64,000 nt of DNA from JAOZTV01 sp965371805 (lineage in GTDB: Bacteria; Acidobacteriota; Aminicenantia; UBA2199), in NCBI GenBank assembly GCA_965371805.1, contig CBDUZW010000014.1:27948-91947 (forward strand), written 5' to 3'. The notes beneath the pieces were generated by a model that made no database searches, had not been told where the DNA came from, and saw only the letters and a program-made list of their open reading frames with translations. Position numbers and translations under genes: made by a program. Below, one piece after another: positions 41,626 through 51,163 of this stretch (position 1 is the stretch's first letter; each line of letters starts with the position of its first letter).

Positions 41626-43764
41626 TTGGCAAATATTAAAATAAAAATAAAAAAAAAAATATTTACTTCTGAGGATACCGGTTTTGGTGTTTTTAGTGCA
41701 TTGAATGGTAATGATGACTGGGAAGAGATCATCATCGTTGGAGAGTTATTTGATGTAACAGTCGGGGATGTTCTAAAAGTTGAAGGGACAATATCAAATC
41801 ACAAAAAATTTGGAGAACAATTTATTGTACAATCATTCCAGATCTTATTACCTGACGATAGAAAAGGAATAAAAAAGTATTTAATCGATAGAGTCAATGG
41901 GATAGGCACAGTAACTGCAGAAAAAATTGTAGATCATTTTGGCGATGAGACCTTTAAAATACTTGAATCAAAACCGGAAAGATTAAGAGAAATTAAAGGA
42001 TTGCGAAAAAAAATCATAAATGAAATCCAGGAAAACCTGAAAGACAATCAAATTATAATGGAATTAACTCAGAGATTATCCCAATATAATATAGGAAGAC
42101 ACACTATTTCTAAACTGTACAGAGAACTTGGAGAGAGTGTTATTGATATTCTTCAAACAAATCCCTATTTTTTAATAGAAAACATTAAAGGAATTGGATT
42201 TAAAACTGCAGATAATATCGCAAAAAGTTATGGCATAGAATCTGATAGTCCTTTCAGAATAAATGCAGGAATTGATTTTATTCTGAATGAGAATGAGCAA
42301 AGATATGGAAATCTTTATATAGAAAAAAATGAATTAATAAGAAAAAGTATGTATTTAATGGAAATTTCAGAAAATACGGTTTTGAATGAAATTGAAAACA
42401 AAATCACTAAAAACGAGATTGTAAACGAGAAAATTCCGGAAGATATTATATTAAAATATGAAACTTTCCTTATAGAAAAAGAAATAGCCGGGAGACTTAT
42501 TGATATCTCAGAGCGAGAGATCCCTGAAGAAAACAAGAAGAAAGACATAGATAATATCTCAAAGGAATTGAACATTAAGCTTGCAAAGGAACAAAAAGAG
42601 GCTGTGTATTCAACTTTTAAAAATGGTCTTACAATTATCACCGGAGGACCAGGAACAGGCAAAACAACTATAATAAGAGTCATAATAGAACTTTTTATGA
42701 ATAAAAATAAAAAAGTAAAAATTGCCGCTCCAACAGGAAGAGCAGCTAAAAGAATAGAGGAAACATCAGGATATTCTGCATCTACAATCCATAGAATGTT
42801 AAAATTGGACCCTGATTCAGGAAGATTTGTTCATGACGAGACCAAGCCCCTAAAAACTGATTTAATCATCATTGATGAGTCATCTATGATAGATACTTAT
42901 ATTTTTTTAGCTTTGCTCAGGGCAATCTCTGATAAAACAAAGGTGGTTTTTATTGGAGATAGAGACCAACTCCCCTCTGTTGGTCCTGGAAATGTTCTTA
43001 GAGACTTAATAAACAGCAGTAAATTCAGTACTATTTTTCTTAAAAGAAATTTCCGACAGAGTAAAGACAGCCTTATTATAGAAAACGCATATAATATAAA
43101 TAATGGAGAAAACATCACAACTAAACCATACTCTGATTCTTTGGATTTTGTATCAATCAATGTATTGGATAATGGCACGGTATTAAAAAAGATAATTAAC
43201 ATTATTAAATACTATAAGGACAATTATAAGTTCAATTCATCTGAGATTCAGATACTTGTACCTATGTATAGAGGAGAAGCAGGTATTACTCAGATAAACG
43301 ATGCTATCCAGGAAGAATTCAATATTAATGATTTTTATATAAATAGAGAGAACATAAAATTAAAAAAAGACGATAAGGTTATGCAGTTAAAAAACAATTA
43401 TGAAAAGGATGTTTTTAATGGCGAGCAAGGTACAGTCTCCAGTTTCGATGAAGACACAGAACTATTATCAATAGAATTTGAAGGAAGAATAATTGAATAC
43501 GATTTGGATGAACTTGATGAACTGACACTATCATATGCTGTTTCTGTTCATAAATCACAGGGATCTGAATTCGATATGGTTATTTTAGTATTATTGCCAT
43601 ATCATTCCATTATGCTGAATAGGGAAATTTTTTATACAGCAGTAACAAGGGCAAAGAAGAAGATTTTTTTAATTTCAGACCCGAAAACAATCCAGACAGC
43701 AATATCAAACTCTTCCCCCGCAGACAGAAAAACCTTATTGGAAAAAAGAATCAAGGAGATCTAA
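41626..43764 (+). CDS. recD2: RecD2-like DNA helicase
   Basis: A 712-residue superfamily 1B 5'-3' helicase of the RecD2 type (not part of RecBCD). It has an N-terminal OB-like domain, helix-hairpin-helix repeats (RVNGIGTVTAEKIVDHFG near 90, NIKGIGFKTADNIAKSYG near 185), Walker A in ITGGPGTGKTTI near 340, Walker B LIIIDESSMID, and Q-motif-like VFIGDRDQLPSVGPGN. The C-terminal SYAVSVHKSQGSEFD is helicase motif V/VI. It starts with TTG; GGAGAG lies upstream. Role: DNA repair and replication-fork maintenance. It ends directly against the next gene (TAA then ATG). Confidence 0.92.
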   Translation: MANIKIKIKKKIFTSEDTGFGVFSALNGNDDWEEIIIVGELFDVTVGDVLKVEGTISNHKKFGEQFIVQSFQILLPDDRKGIKKYLIDRVNGIGTVTAEKIVDHFGDETFKILESKPERLREIKGLRKKIINEIQENLKDNQIIMELTQRLSQYNIGRHTISKLYRELGESVIDILQTNPYFLIENIKGIGFKTADNIAKSYGIESDSPFRINAGIDFILNENEQRYGNLYIEKNELIRKSMYLMEISENTVLNEIENKITKNEIVNEKIPEDIILKYETFLIEKEIAGRLIDISEREIPEENKKKDIDNISKELNIKLAKEQKEAVYSTFKNGLTIITGGPGTGKTTIIRVIIELFMNKNKKVKIAAPTGRAAKRIEETSGYSASTIHRMLKLDPDSGRFVHDETKPLKTDLIIIDESSMIDTYIFLALLRAISDKTKVVFIGDRDQLPSVGPGNVLRDLINSSKFSTIFLKRNFRQSKDSLIIENAYNINNGENITTKPYSDSLDFVSINVLDNGTVLKKIINIIKYYKDNYKFNSSEIQILVPMYRGEAGITQINDAIQEEFNINDFYINRENIKLKKDDKVMQLKNNYEKDVFNGEQGTVSSFDEDTELLSIEFEGRIIEYDLDELDELTLSYAVSVHKSQGSEFDMVILVLLPYHSIMLNREIFYTAVTRAKKKIFLISDPKTIQTAISNSSPADRKTLLEKRIKEI

Positions 43765-44880
43765 ATGAAAGAGAAGAAAAATTGTTATTATTGTGGCCAC
43801 TACTTAATAAAAAAAGATACAGAAGGCAGAATAAGACTCTTCTGTAATAATTGTAATGTGCCCATATATGAAAACCCAATCCCGGCAACAGCGGCTGTTA
43901 TTATAAAGGATGATTCAGTACTCCTTGTAAAAAGAGGTGTTGAACCTCATATAGGTGAATGGTGCCTTCCGGGAGGATTTATGGAACTTGATGAAAATCC
44001 TGAAGATGCATGCCTTAGAGAGCTGAAGGAGGAAACTAACTTAGTTGGACACAATCCAGTTTTACAGGGAGTGTATCTAAGCAGAAATCCATTTTATACA
44101 TCTGTAGCCCTTATTGGGTATTCTATCCATAGCTTCAATGGAGATTTGAAATCCGGGGACGATTGTGTAGAAGCCGGGTATTTCAATTTTGACAATTTAC
44201 CTGAAATTCCATTTAAAAGTCATCGAAGACTATTAAAAGATACAATGAAGAGCTTATCCATTTTTACAACAAAAAAAATAAACAATTTTGGAGCATATGT
44301 AATTACCTCCGGAGACCATTTGAAAATCACTGAAGAAGCTTGTAATGGAAATGCAAAAATAATTCAATTAAGAGATAAAAAAATAAGTAAAAAAGAGCTC
44401 CTTGAATTAGCAATAAAAATGCGGAAAATAACAAAAAAAACGAATACTCTACTTATTATAAATGACCATTTAGATATCGCACTAATCTCAGATGCAGATG
44501 GTGTCCATCTCGGACAGGATGACCTTCCTATCAATCAGGCAAGAGAAATCGCACCAAAAGGTTTTTTAATTGGCAAATCAACCCATTCATTCAAACAGGC
44601 TGTTAAAGCTGAAAAAGAGGGAGCAGATTATATTGGAATAGGCCCCGTTTACAAAACCCCTACAAAAGAAGATTACATTCCAATAGGAATTGATGTGGCA
44701 AGAGAGGTAATAGAACAAGCCAATATCCCGGTAGTAGCTATCGGAGGGATTGATTTCATTAATATTGACAATATAATTGATATTGGTTTTAAAAACATTG
44801 CAATGGTAAGACAGTATCAAAATGACACAAAAAATATAGTTTCCCGACTTAACAATAAATTGAAAATAATTCAATCTTAG
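43765..44880 (+). CDS. Fusion of zinc-ribbon Nudix hydrolase and thiamine-phosphate synthase
   Basis: 371 residues with two enzymes in one chain. Residues 7-33 hold a zinc ribbon (CYYCGH, CNNC). Residues about 35-170 form a Nudix domain with the box GGFMELDENPEDACLRELKE plus ET, as in ADP-ribose/NADH pyrophosphatases. Residues about 180-371 are ThiE, which joins HMP-diphosphate and thiazole phosphate: IIQLRDKKISKKEL, INDHLDIALISDADGVHLGQ, GKSTHS, YIGIGPVYKTPTK and VAIGGI are all present and uninterrupted. Nudix-ThiE partnerships may clean up damaged or wasteful diphosphates. No other thi genes are near and no TPP riboswitch is seen. It is translationally adjacent to recD2. Confidence 0.9.
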   Translation: MKEKKNCYYCGHYLIKKDTEGRIRLFCNNCNVPIYENPIPATAAVIIKDDSVLLVKRGVEPHIGEWCLPGGFMELDENPEDACLRELKEETNLVGHNPVLQGVYLSRNPFYTSVALIGYSIHSFNGDLKSGDDCVEAGYFNFDNLPEIPFKSHRRLLKDTMKSLSIFTTKKINNFGAYVITSGDHLKITEEACNGNAKIIQLRDKKISKKELLELAIKMRKITKKTNTLLIINDHLDIALISDADGVHLGQDDLPINQAREIAPKGFLIGKSTHSFKQAVKAEKEGADYIGIGPVYKTPTKEDYIPIGIDVAREVIEQANIPVVAIGGIDFINIDNIIDIGFKNIAMVRQYQNDTKNIVSRLNNKLKIIQS

Positions 44881-44917
44881 GGTTGAAAAAAAAATATTTT
44901 AAGGTTATAATATTTAA

Positions 44918-44963
44918 TTGTGGGAGGTACTCTCCTTTCTCTCCCTCTCTCTACCTCCCACAA
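44918..44963. other. 12-bp perfect stem with all-pyrimidine 22-base loop
   Basis: TTGTGGGAGGTA (44918-44929) pairs perfectly with TACCTCCCACAA (44952-44963). The 22-base loop between them consists only of C and T. No T-run follows, so it is not a standard terminator although it sits between the Nudix-ThiE and comEC genes and may act as one. Confidence 0.75.
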
Positions 44964-45000
44964 TACTTTCACAATAACTAACTAAAAAATAAACATAAAA

Positions 45001-47352
45001 ATGAAGAGGATTTTTGTCCCGATTTTTCTTATGATATCTTTTTCATTGTTTTTATTTCATAAGATAAATCCACCGGTAATAACACTTTTTTCTATCTCAA
45101 TAATAATATTTATTATAAATCTTTTTATCTTTCAATTAGAGAAAATAAATATTTCTTATATATTAATTTCTTTATCAATCTCTTTACTCTTTGGGGTTAA
45201 TTTTCTAATTGAGAAGAGTGATTTTTATAAAAAATCAAATGTAGAGCTACCAATAAATTTTTATATAACTGCTTATGGTACTATCATCGATTTTCCTGAA
45301 TTAAAAAATGATCTAATGAGATTTTGCCTACAATCAGAAAAGTTTGAATATGGTGGGCAGTCAATTAAAAAATCTTTGAATATAAGGGTAACTATTTTAG
45401 GCAAAACAGAAAACATTTCAAAGGGAGACAGGATAAGACTCAACCTTAAAATATCCAAAAGAGTCATTTCAAAAAACTTTTTTCAAAACCCAATTAACAA
45501 TTTCTTTCTATCAAAAAAGATACATTTTTCAGCCTTCAGTAAATCAGTTCAAATGATCACAGTATTAAAAAAACACTTCTTCTGGCATATAATAGAAAAG
45601 CTGAGAATCGGAATCAAGAAAAAACTGAAAACAAAATATCAAGGTAATAATGAATCTGAAATAAACAAAAAAGCCTTTATTAAAGCAATTCTACTCGGAG
45701 ATAGAGGAGATGTGACAAATGATCTTAAAGAGAAACTATTAAATTCCGGCATATTTCATATTTTTGCTATCTCAGGAGCACATATTGGAATAATGTCTTT
45801 TCTACTAATTTATTTATTACATTTTATAGGTATAAAGAGAAGAACACGTCTACTCATTACAGCGATATCTATAGTATTTTATCTTATTATCTCAGGGAGT
45901 AATGTTCCAGCACAAAGAGCAATAATTATGGGATTAACTATTATCATTTCAAAGATGGTTTATCAAAAAGCTGATATATATAATATCATTGCATTTTCAG
46001 GAATATTCATCCTTTTACTTTCTCCATTGGATATTTTAAACCCGGGTTTTATACTTACATTTACCTTATCAGCAGGAATAACAGCAGGTAGAAATCTATT
46101 TTCAAAATATATAAGATATGGCCCCATATTCATAAAAGAGTTAATATCAGCCTCACTTTCAGCTGCAATAATTTCTCTACCTTTATCATTGTTTTTTTTT
46201 AAAAGATACTCATTAATAAGTTTCCTATCAGGAATACTATTAATACCTCTTTCCATAATCATAATTGGACTATCGTTTACGCTGATCCCTCTTGAGCTAT
46301 TTCCAAACCTGTTTTCTAATATAATATTATATATTCTTGACCCATTTATTTCACTCTTTTTTTTAATAATTGATGTGTTACTGAACAGCCTGGACATGAC
46401 TATATATAGAGCGTCTCCACCGGTTTTATTAATAATGATCTACCTTATAATCTTCTGTCTTATCACTTTAAAAAAAACAGGATTCATTTCAATAAAGAGA
46501 TTCCTGATATCTGGACTGGCATTATTAACAATATACTTTATAAGCCCTGATCTAAAATACAAACCAAAAAATCTCGAAGTATATTTTCTTGATGTTGGAC
46601 AGGGAGATTCTGAAATAGTGCTTTTCCCGGATGGAAGAGCCCTCCTTATTGATGGAGGAGGGACATATTATTCCTCCTTCGAAGTGGGAAAAAAAATTGT
46701 TCTGCCTTTTATTCTACAAAAAAAAATTAAAATTGACTGGGTCGCAGTTTCTCACACTCATCCAGATCATGTGAGGGGAATAATTGAATTACTCAAAATC
46801 ATAAAACCTTCAGAAATATGGTTGTCTCAAAAATCTATCAAAGACTTATTCTATCTTGATCTTATAAAACAATCAAAAAATATAAGCAAAATCATATACA
46901 TAGATTCCAGATTTACCAAACTTGGAAAGAACTATAAGATAGAATGTTTATACCCGAAAAGAGTCATTAATGAAGAATATACAAGAAATAATAATTCTCA
47001 AGTTCTAAAAGTATCGGATACGACTCACTCATTTTTATTTACAGGAGATATTGAGAAGAAAACCGAAATACATTTGTCAGAATCAAAAAACAAATCGCTA
47101 AGATCAACAATAATAAAGGTCCCGCATCATGGATCAAAAACTTCTTCAACAGAAATATTTTTAAACTCTGTTAAACCCAAAATAGCCATTTTTTCTTCCC
47201 GAGAAAATAACAGATTTGGTTTTCCACATAAATCTGTTATAGACAATTACCAAAAAATAAAATCAAGGATGCTTTTTACAGCAAAAAGTGGAGGGATAAA
47301 GATTGTATCAACAAAAAAAGGCATTATTGTTAAAACATCTAAAATCAAATGA
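45001..47352 (+). CDS. comEC: ComEC/Rec2-type DNA-uptake channel
   Basis: A 783-residue inner-membrane protein that passes single-stranded DNA into the cytoplasm during natural transformation. It has an N-terminal membrane/OB region (1-190), the Competence domain with HIFAISGAHIGIMSFLLIYL and a helix-rich core (about 240-510), and a C-terminal metallo-beta-lactamase-like domain (from about 525). The last contains FLDVGQGDSEIVLFPDG, SHTHPDHVRG and FLFTGDIE, so the nuclease-like metal ligands are intact. Length is typical. No clear ribosome site precedes the ATG. No other competence gene is in the window. Confidence 0.9.
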   Translation: MKRIFVPIFLMISFSLFLFHKINPPVITLFSISIIIFIINLFIFQLEKINISYILISLSISLLFGVNFLIEKSDFYKKSNVELPINFYITAYGTIIDFPELKNDLMRFCLQSEKFEYGGQSIKKSLNIRVTILGKTENISKGDRIRLNLKISKRVISKNFFQNPINNFFLSKKIHFSAFSKSVQMITVLKKHFFWHIIEKLRIGIKKKLKTKYQGNNESEINKKAFIKAILLGDRGDVTNDLKEKLLNSGIFHIFAISGAHIGIMSFLLIYLLHFIGIKRRTRLLITAISIVFYLIISGSNVPAQRAIIMGLTIIISKMVYQKADIYNIIAFSGIFILLLSPLDILNPGFILTFTLSAGITAGRNLFSKYIRYGPIFIKELISASLSAAIISLPLSLFFFKRYSLISFLSGILLIPLSIIIIGLSFTLIPLELFPNLFSNIILYILDPFISLFFLIIDVLLNSLDMTIYRASPPVLLIMIYLIIFCLITLKKTGFISIKRFLISGLALLTIYFISPDLKYKPKNLEVYFLDVGQGDSEIVLFPDGRALLIDGGGTYYSSFEVGKKIVLPFILQKKIKIDWVAVSHTHPDHVRGIIELLKIIKPSEIWLSQKSIKDLFYLDLIKQSKNISKIIYIDSRFTKLGKNYKIECLYPKRVINEEYTRNNNSQVLKVSDTTHSFLFTGDIEKKTEIHLSESKNKSLRSTIIKVPHHGSKTSSTEIFLNSVKPKIAIFSSRENNRFGFPHKSVIDNYQKIKSRMLFTAKSGGIKIVSTKKGIIVKTSKIK

Positions 47353-47546
47353 GTAATCGTAAAAGGAAATCAACTTTTCTATAAAATTTTAAATTTTAAA
47401 CTAATTTCTGAATAATAACTTGTCCTTTCCTCTTATCAATCCTCTAATATTTATAAATTTATATGATAAAAATTTACCTGCTTATAAAACAAACAATCAT
47501 GCTTTGATGAAAGTGATAAAATTTTAGTAAATTGAATAATAATTTT

Positions 47547-47575
47547 TTGAGATATTTTTCTTTGAATCATATATA
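47547..47575 (+). promoter_or_regulatory. Promoter of the secreted-protein gene
   Basis: TTGAGA (47547-47552), 17-bp spacer, TATATA (47570-47575); AAGGAGG and the ATG at 47596 follow. Confidence 0.5.
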
Positions 47576-47595
47576 TTAGAATTAAGGAGGATACA

Positions 47596-49011
47596 ATGAA
47601 AAAATTATTTATATTTATGTTAGTGATAGCAGTCACATTTGGAGTAGCTTATTCACAGAGTATTACAGTCACCAAACCGGCATCAGGTGAAACTGTGTCA
47701 AAAGGAAGTCCATATACAATACAATGGACAAAATCTGGAGCTCAAGATGCATTAGTAAAGATCCGTTTGTATAATCCGGCTGGGACCACAAAAATTCTGG
47801 ACATCACAAATAGTACCGCAAATGATGGAAGTTTTAGTTGGCCAGTTCCTAATAGTGTTGCCAATGGTAGTTATGTAGTTAGAGTAAAGACTCTCGATAA
47901 TGCAACTTGGGATGATGGTGCTGTTTTTACTATTGCAAATACTCCATCGGAAAGCGCTTCTATAACTGTAACCAAACCATCATCATTAGAAAATTGGGTC
48001 AGAGGTCATGCTCACGCAGTTACATGGACAAAAACCGGGACGCAGCATGCAAGAGTAAAGATCAGGTTGTATAATACTTCCGGTACATCAAAGATCAAGG
48101 ATATAGTAAATGACACAGCAAATGATGGTAGTTATACAACAGCAGTATCTATGTTTGACGATGTTCCTGTTGGAAGATATATCATTAGAGTAAGAACTAT
48201 AGACAATGCCGTTTATAGTGATAGTAGAGTGTTTAATGTCACACTAGGATTGACTTTAGGTACTGTTTTTGTAGCGGTTTTAAAACCCGATTTTGAAGTA
48301 AAAAATATCTATTTTACAGATGCAATGGGTGGAAGAGTTGTCGCAAGAATTATTAATAATGGAGCTAAATATACCGGTAATCTTACATTAAGTTATAAGT
48401 TTTTGCCAACAGGGATTTCAAAATCAGTGACAAAAAGAGTTACTCTAAATAGAGGAGGGATGAAAGTTATTTCCCTTTTTCCAAAAACTAGAGCTGAGAT
48501 GGGATGTAAAGGTCCCTCACTTAAGGTGACTGTGGATTCTGGCAATCGAATTAATGAATCAAATGAAAATAATAATGTTAAAGTGAAAACTGTATATTCC
48601 AATGCTGAACACGATGCAAAAATTGAATATGTAAAAGTACTAAAAGGTGGGAGATACGTTGAAGTACATGAAGGGGATGAAATTGACCTTGGTTCCACTA
48701 TTAGTATGCATATAAGGGTCAGAAACTGTGGCGGGACCCGGTTTGAAGGAGCTAAAGTTGCTGCATGGCAGAATCTTGTTGCTGTTCCCACAGAAAGCAG
48801 ATATCGTTGTCGAAGCGAATTGGAAAGAATTCAAGAGCTGACCGGAAAAGCATTGAGTCCAGGTATTGCAAGAACTTATACTATTACCGGAACTCTAAAT
48901 ACTCCAGGTTCTCATTGCAGGATTACCAAAAATGAGATTAGGGTTTATATTGATAATGGAGAAAGGGGCCCTAGAAACAGAAATAACACTTTGAAATTTA
49001 AAGTAAAGTAA
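47596..49011 (+). CDS. Secreted multi-domain beta-sandwich protein (Kre9/Knh1-like and CARDB-like repeats)
   Basis: 471 residues with a signal peptide (cleavage near AYSQ, residue 21). Two repeats of a Ser/Thr-rich GPI-family (Kre9/Knh1-type) beta-sandwich follow, each starting ITVTKP and containing QWTKSGAQDALVKIRLYN or TWTKTGTQHARVKIRLYN, then TANDGS and YVVRVKT/YIIRVRT. The second half has two CARDB-like domains (LKPDFEVKNIYF to INESNENNNVKV; then HDAKIEYVKVLKGG onward) with several cysteines that may form disulfides. No anchor or sorting signal is seen, so it is released or held at the surface non-covalently. A role in adhesion or as a structural surface protein is inferred. It has its own promoter and terminator. 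Confidence 0.75.
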   Translation: MKKLFIFMLVIAVTFGVAYSQSITVTKPASGETVSKGSPYTIQWTKSGAQDALVKIRLYNPAGTTKILDITNSTANDGSFSWPVPNSVANGSYVVRVKTLDNATWDDGAVFTIANTPSESASITVTKPSSLENWVRGHAHAVTWTKTGTQHARVKIRLYNTSGTSKIKDIVNDTANDGSYTTAVSMFDDVPVGRYIIRVRTIDNAVYSDSRVFNVTLGLTLGTVFVAVLKPDFEVKNIYFTDAMGGRVVARIINNGAKYTGNLTLSYKFLPTGISKSVTKRVTLNRGGMKVISLFPKTRAEMGCKGPSLKVTVDSGNRINESNENNNVKVKTVYSNAEHDAKIEYVKVLKGGRYVEVHEGDEIDLGSTISMHIRVRNCGGTRFEGAKVAAWQNLVAVPTESRYRCRSELERIQELTGKALSPGIARTYTITGTLNTPGSHCRITKNEIRVYIDNGERGPRNRNNTLKFKVK

Positions 49012-49083
49012 ACTAATCGTACAATCATTATTTGGGAAAGTGGGATATATTCAATAATTATCTTATTTTACTTGCCTTCAATT

Positions 49084-49118
49084 GTAAATAAACCTATTTT
49101 AAATATAGGTTTATTTAC
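49084..49118. terminator. Terminator hairpin, 14-bp perfect stem
   Basis: GTAAATAAACCTAT pairs with ATAGGTTTATTTAC around TTTAAAT. It lies 73 bases after the secreted-protein gene. The AT-rich stem lacks a long T-run, so termination efficiency is uncertain. Confidence 0.6.
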
Positions 49119-49282
49119 TAATTGACTGCCTATTATTATGTGGTTCAGGTGTAATCACTGCTTGTTTTAAAGATTTTAAGAAAACAATTTATGACCTTAT
49201 AATGAATCAATTTTTTCAACTGAAAATACAAAAAAAGTAAAGATAGCTTATCTATATAATTATAACTCAATTAATCTATAAT

Positions 49283-50179
49283 TTAATTAAAAACTAAGAA
49301 GGATTTGTAAACGTTGGTGACATTATCTTTTTTTGCAATTGAAAGAATTACTCCTTTTTTGTTAATTACTCTAAAGAGATTCTTTTCTTCCAGCATTACT
49401 GTCTTTATAACCTGATCTTCTTTAATTTCCATCCCGTTTAAAACACCTATTTCAACTTCTTTAGAAACTTCTATACTTGAAAAGTCGGGAATTAATTTAT
49501 TAAAATCAAGAATTTTACTTTTTACTGTATCAATTTGATCCGGCTCTATTAAATTAAAAGGAATTGCATCTGAAAGAGAAAATTCACCTACTTCTTCTCT
49601 AGTAAGTTGTTTGAGATATGCTCCAAATCCAGTTTTTATCCCCATATCATGGGCAATTGATCTTATATAGGTTCCTGAAGAAACACATACTTTGAACCAG
49701 AGAGTAGAACTATCAATAATTTTATATTCAAAAGAGTAAATTTCTACATCAGAAGGTTTTATATCAACTTTCTCAGCTTTTCTTGCATATTTATAAAGCG
49801 CCTTCCCTTTCACCTTTTTTGCAGAATATATTGGAGGCATTTGAGATTGCTTTCCAATAAAATCTGAAACAATTGATCCAATATCTATCAATTCCAGATC
49901 AGGTACAGTTATCTCTGAAGCGATTTCTCCTTCCTGGTCATATGTTGTTGTAGAATATCCAAACTTAACTTCACCAGAATATGTTTTCTTTTTTTTTAAA
50001 TAAAAATCAAAAAACTTTGTAGCCTTTCCAATAGCTATGAGCAATACTCCATCAGCAAAAGGATCAAGAGTCCCAAAATGTCCAACCTTTTTTATTTTAA
50101 GGCAACGTCTTACTGTGTTGACAATATCATGTGAAGTTTTTCCAAGCGGTTTGTCGATAATCAGGAGTCCGGAAAGCAT
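49283..50179 (-). CDS. truB: tRNA pseudouridine-55 synthase
   Basis: 298 residues. TruB makes pseudouridine 55 in the T-loop of tRNAs. Motifs: LLIIDKPLGKTSHDIVN, KVGHFGTLDPFADGVLLIA with the catalytic Asp, and SSGTYIRSIAHDMG. The C-terminal PUA-like region is short. It is last in the minus-strand nusA-infB-nrnA-truB operon, starting one base after the nrnA stop. Confidence 0.95.
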   Translation of the reverse strand: MLSGLLIIDKPLGKTSHDIVNTVRRCLKIKKVGHFGTLDPFADGVLLIAIGKATKFFDFYLKKKKTYSGEVKFGYSTTTYDQEGEIASEITVPDLELIDIGSIVSDFIGKQSQMPPIYSAKKVKGKALYKYARKAEKVDIKPSDVEIYSFEYKIIDSSTLWFKVCVSSGTYIRSIAHDMGIKTGFGAYLKQLTREEVGEFSLSDAIPFNLIEPDQIDTVKSKILDFNKLIPDFSSIEVSKEVEIGVLNGMEIKEDQVIKTVMLEEKNLFRVINKKGVILSIAKKDNVTNVYKSFLVFN

Positions 50180-50180
50180 A

Positions 50181-51140
50181 TTATTTATTCAGTTCTATAT
50201 TAACAATTTTCAGGAGTTCTTTTTTTGCTTTATCTATATCACCATCATAAAAAAAACCTGCTGCATGTTTATGACCACCACCATTATATACTTGTGCTAT
50301 TTTTTGTGCATTGAAATCTCCCCTTGCACGAATAGAGACTCTATAAAATTTTTCCCTGATTTCTTTAAAAAAGAGAGTTGCCTTTAAACTTCCAATGGAT
50401 CTGGCAACAGCAACAATATCTTCAGTTTCAACATTTTTTATATCAGAAGAGCCCAGGAATTCCTGTTTCAACTCTATAATTGAAACCTGATCCTGCAGGT
50501 GTAATTCAAGAGTCGAAAGGACCTTTTGAAGCAACATTACTTTCTGATATGAATTTGTATTATAAAGCAGATCAGAAACTTCTTCAGGAGATACTCCACT
50601 TTTCTTTATAATTTCCGAAGCAATTCTAAGTGCTCTTTCTGTTGTATTCGAGTACTTGAACGATCCTGTATCAGATGAGATTGCTGCGTACAGGTTAAAA
50701 CCAATAGGTTTTGTTATCTCTACACCTAAGCTAATAGCCAATTCATAGATCAAAACTCCAACTGCTGCAGCTTGAGGTTCTACCCAGTTTAGATCTGAAT
50801 CCTTTTCACTTGAAGCATGATGATCAATATTTACTGTTGAATAATGATCTAAATTTTTCTGACCTGTTCTACTTTCAGTTCCCCCTTCAATAAGGATAAA
50901 CAGATCATACTCCTTTGGATATACTTGATCAATATTTATAAAATCATAGCCCGGCAAATCTGTTAATGGAAAAACAGCTCTATCTGTATTATAATATGAC
51001 ACATCCTTTCCTAACTGTTTTAATATATGCAATAATGCCAAACCACTACCAATAGAGTCGGCGTCCGGTCTGATATGAGATGAAATTACTATCTTATTTG
51101 CTTTGTTTATCTTATCCTTAATCTGTTCAATTATCTTCAT
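50181..51140 (-). CDS. nrnA: DHH/DHHA1 oligoribonuclease/pAp phosphatase (NrnA type)
   Basis: 319 residues. NrnA-type enzymes degrade 2-5-mer RNAs and dephosphorylate pAp. The DHH domain has SSHIRPDADSIGSGLAL near residue 20, an acidic FILIEGGTE and NIDHHASS. The DHHA1 domain near the C-terminus has GGGHKHAAGFF. Gene order infB-nrnA-truB is usual, but rbfA normally lies between infB and nrnA and is missing; the gap to infB is 23 bases. Confidence 0.93.
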   Translation of the reverse strand: MKIIEQIKDKINKANKIVISSHIRPDADSIGSGLALLHILKQLGKDVSYYNTDRAVFPLTDLPGYDFINIDQVYPKEYDLFILIEGGTESRTGQKNLDHYSTVNIDHHASSEKDSDLNWVEPQAAAVGVLIYELAISLGVEITKPIGFNLYAAISSDTGSFKYSNTTERALRIASEIIKKSGVSPEEVSDLLYNTNSYQKVMLLQKVLSTLELHLQDQVSIIELKQEFLGSSDIKNVETEDIVAVARSIGSLKATLFFKEIREKFYRVSIRARGDFNAQKIAQVYNGGGHKHAAGFFYDGDIDKAKKELLKIVNIELNK

Positions 51141-51163
51141 CGTTAATAATTGTTCGCTAAAGA

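Noticed and set aside
43765..44300. TPP riboswitch controlling the Nudix-ThiE gene
   Set aside because: The gene starts directly at the recD2 stop and no THI-box-like sequence is seen upstream.
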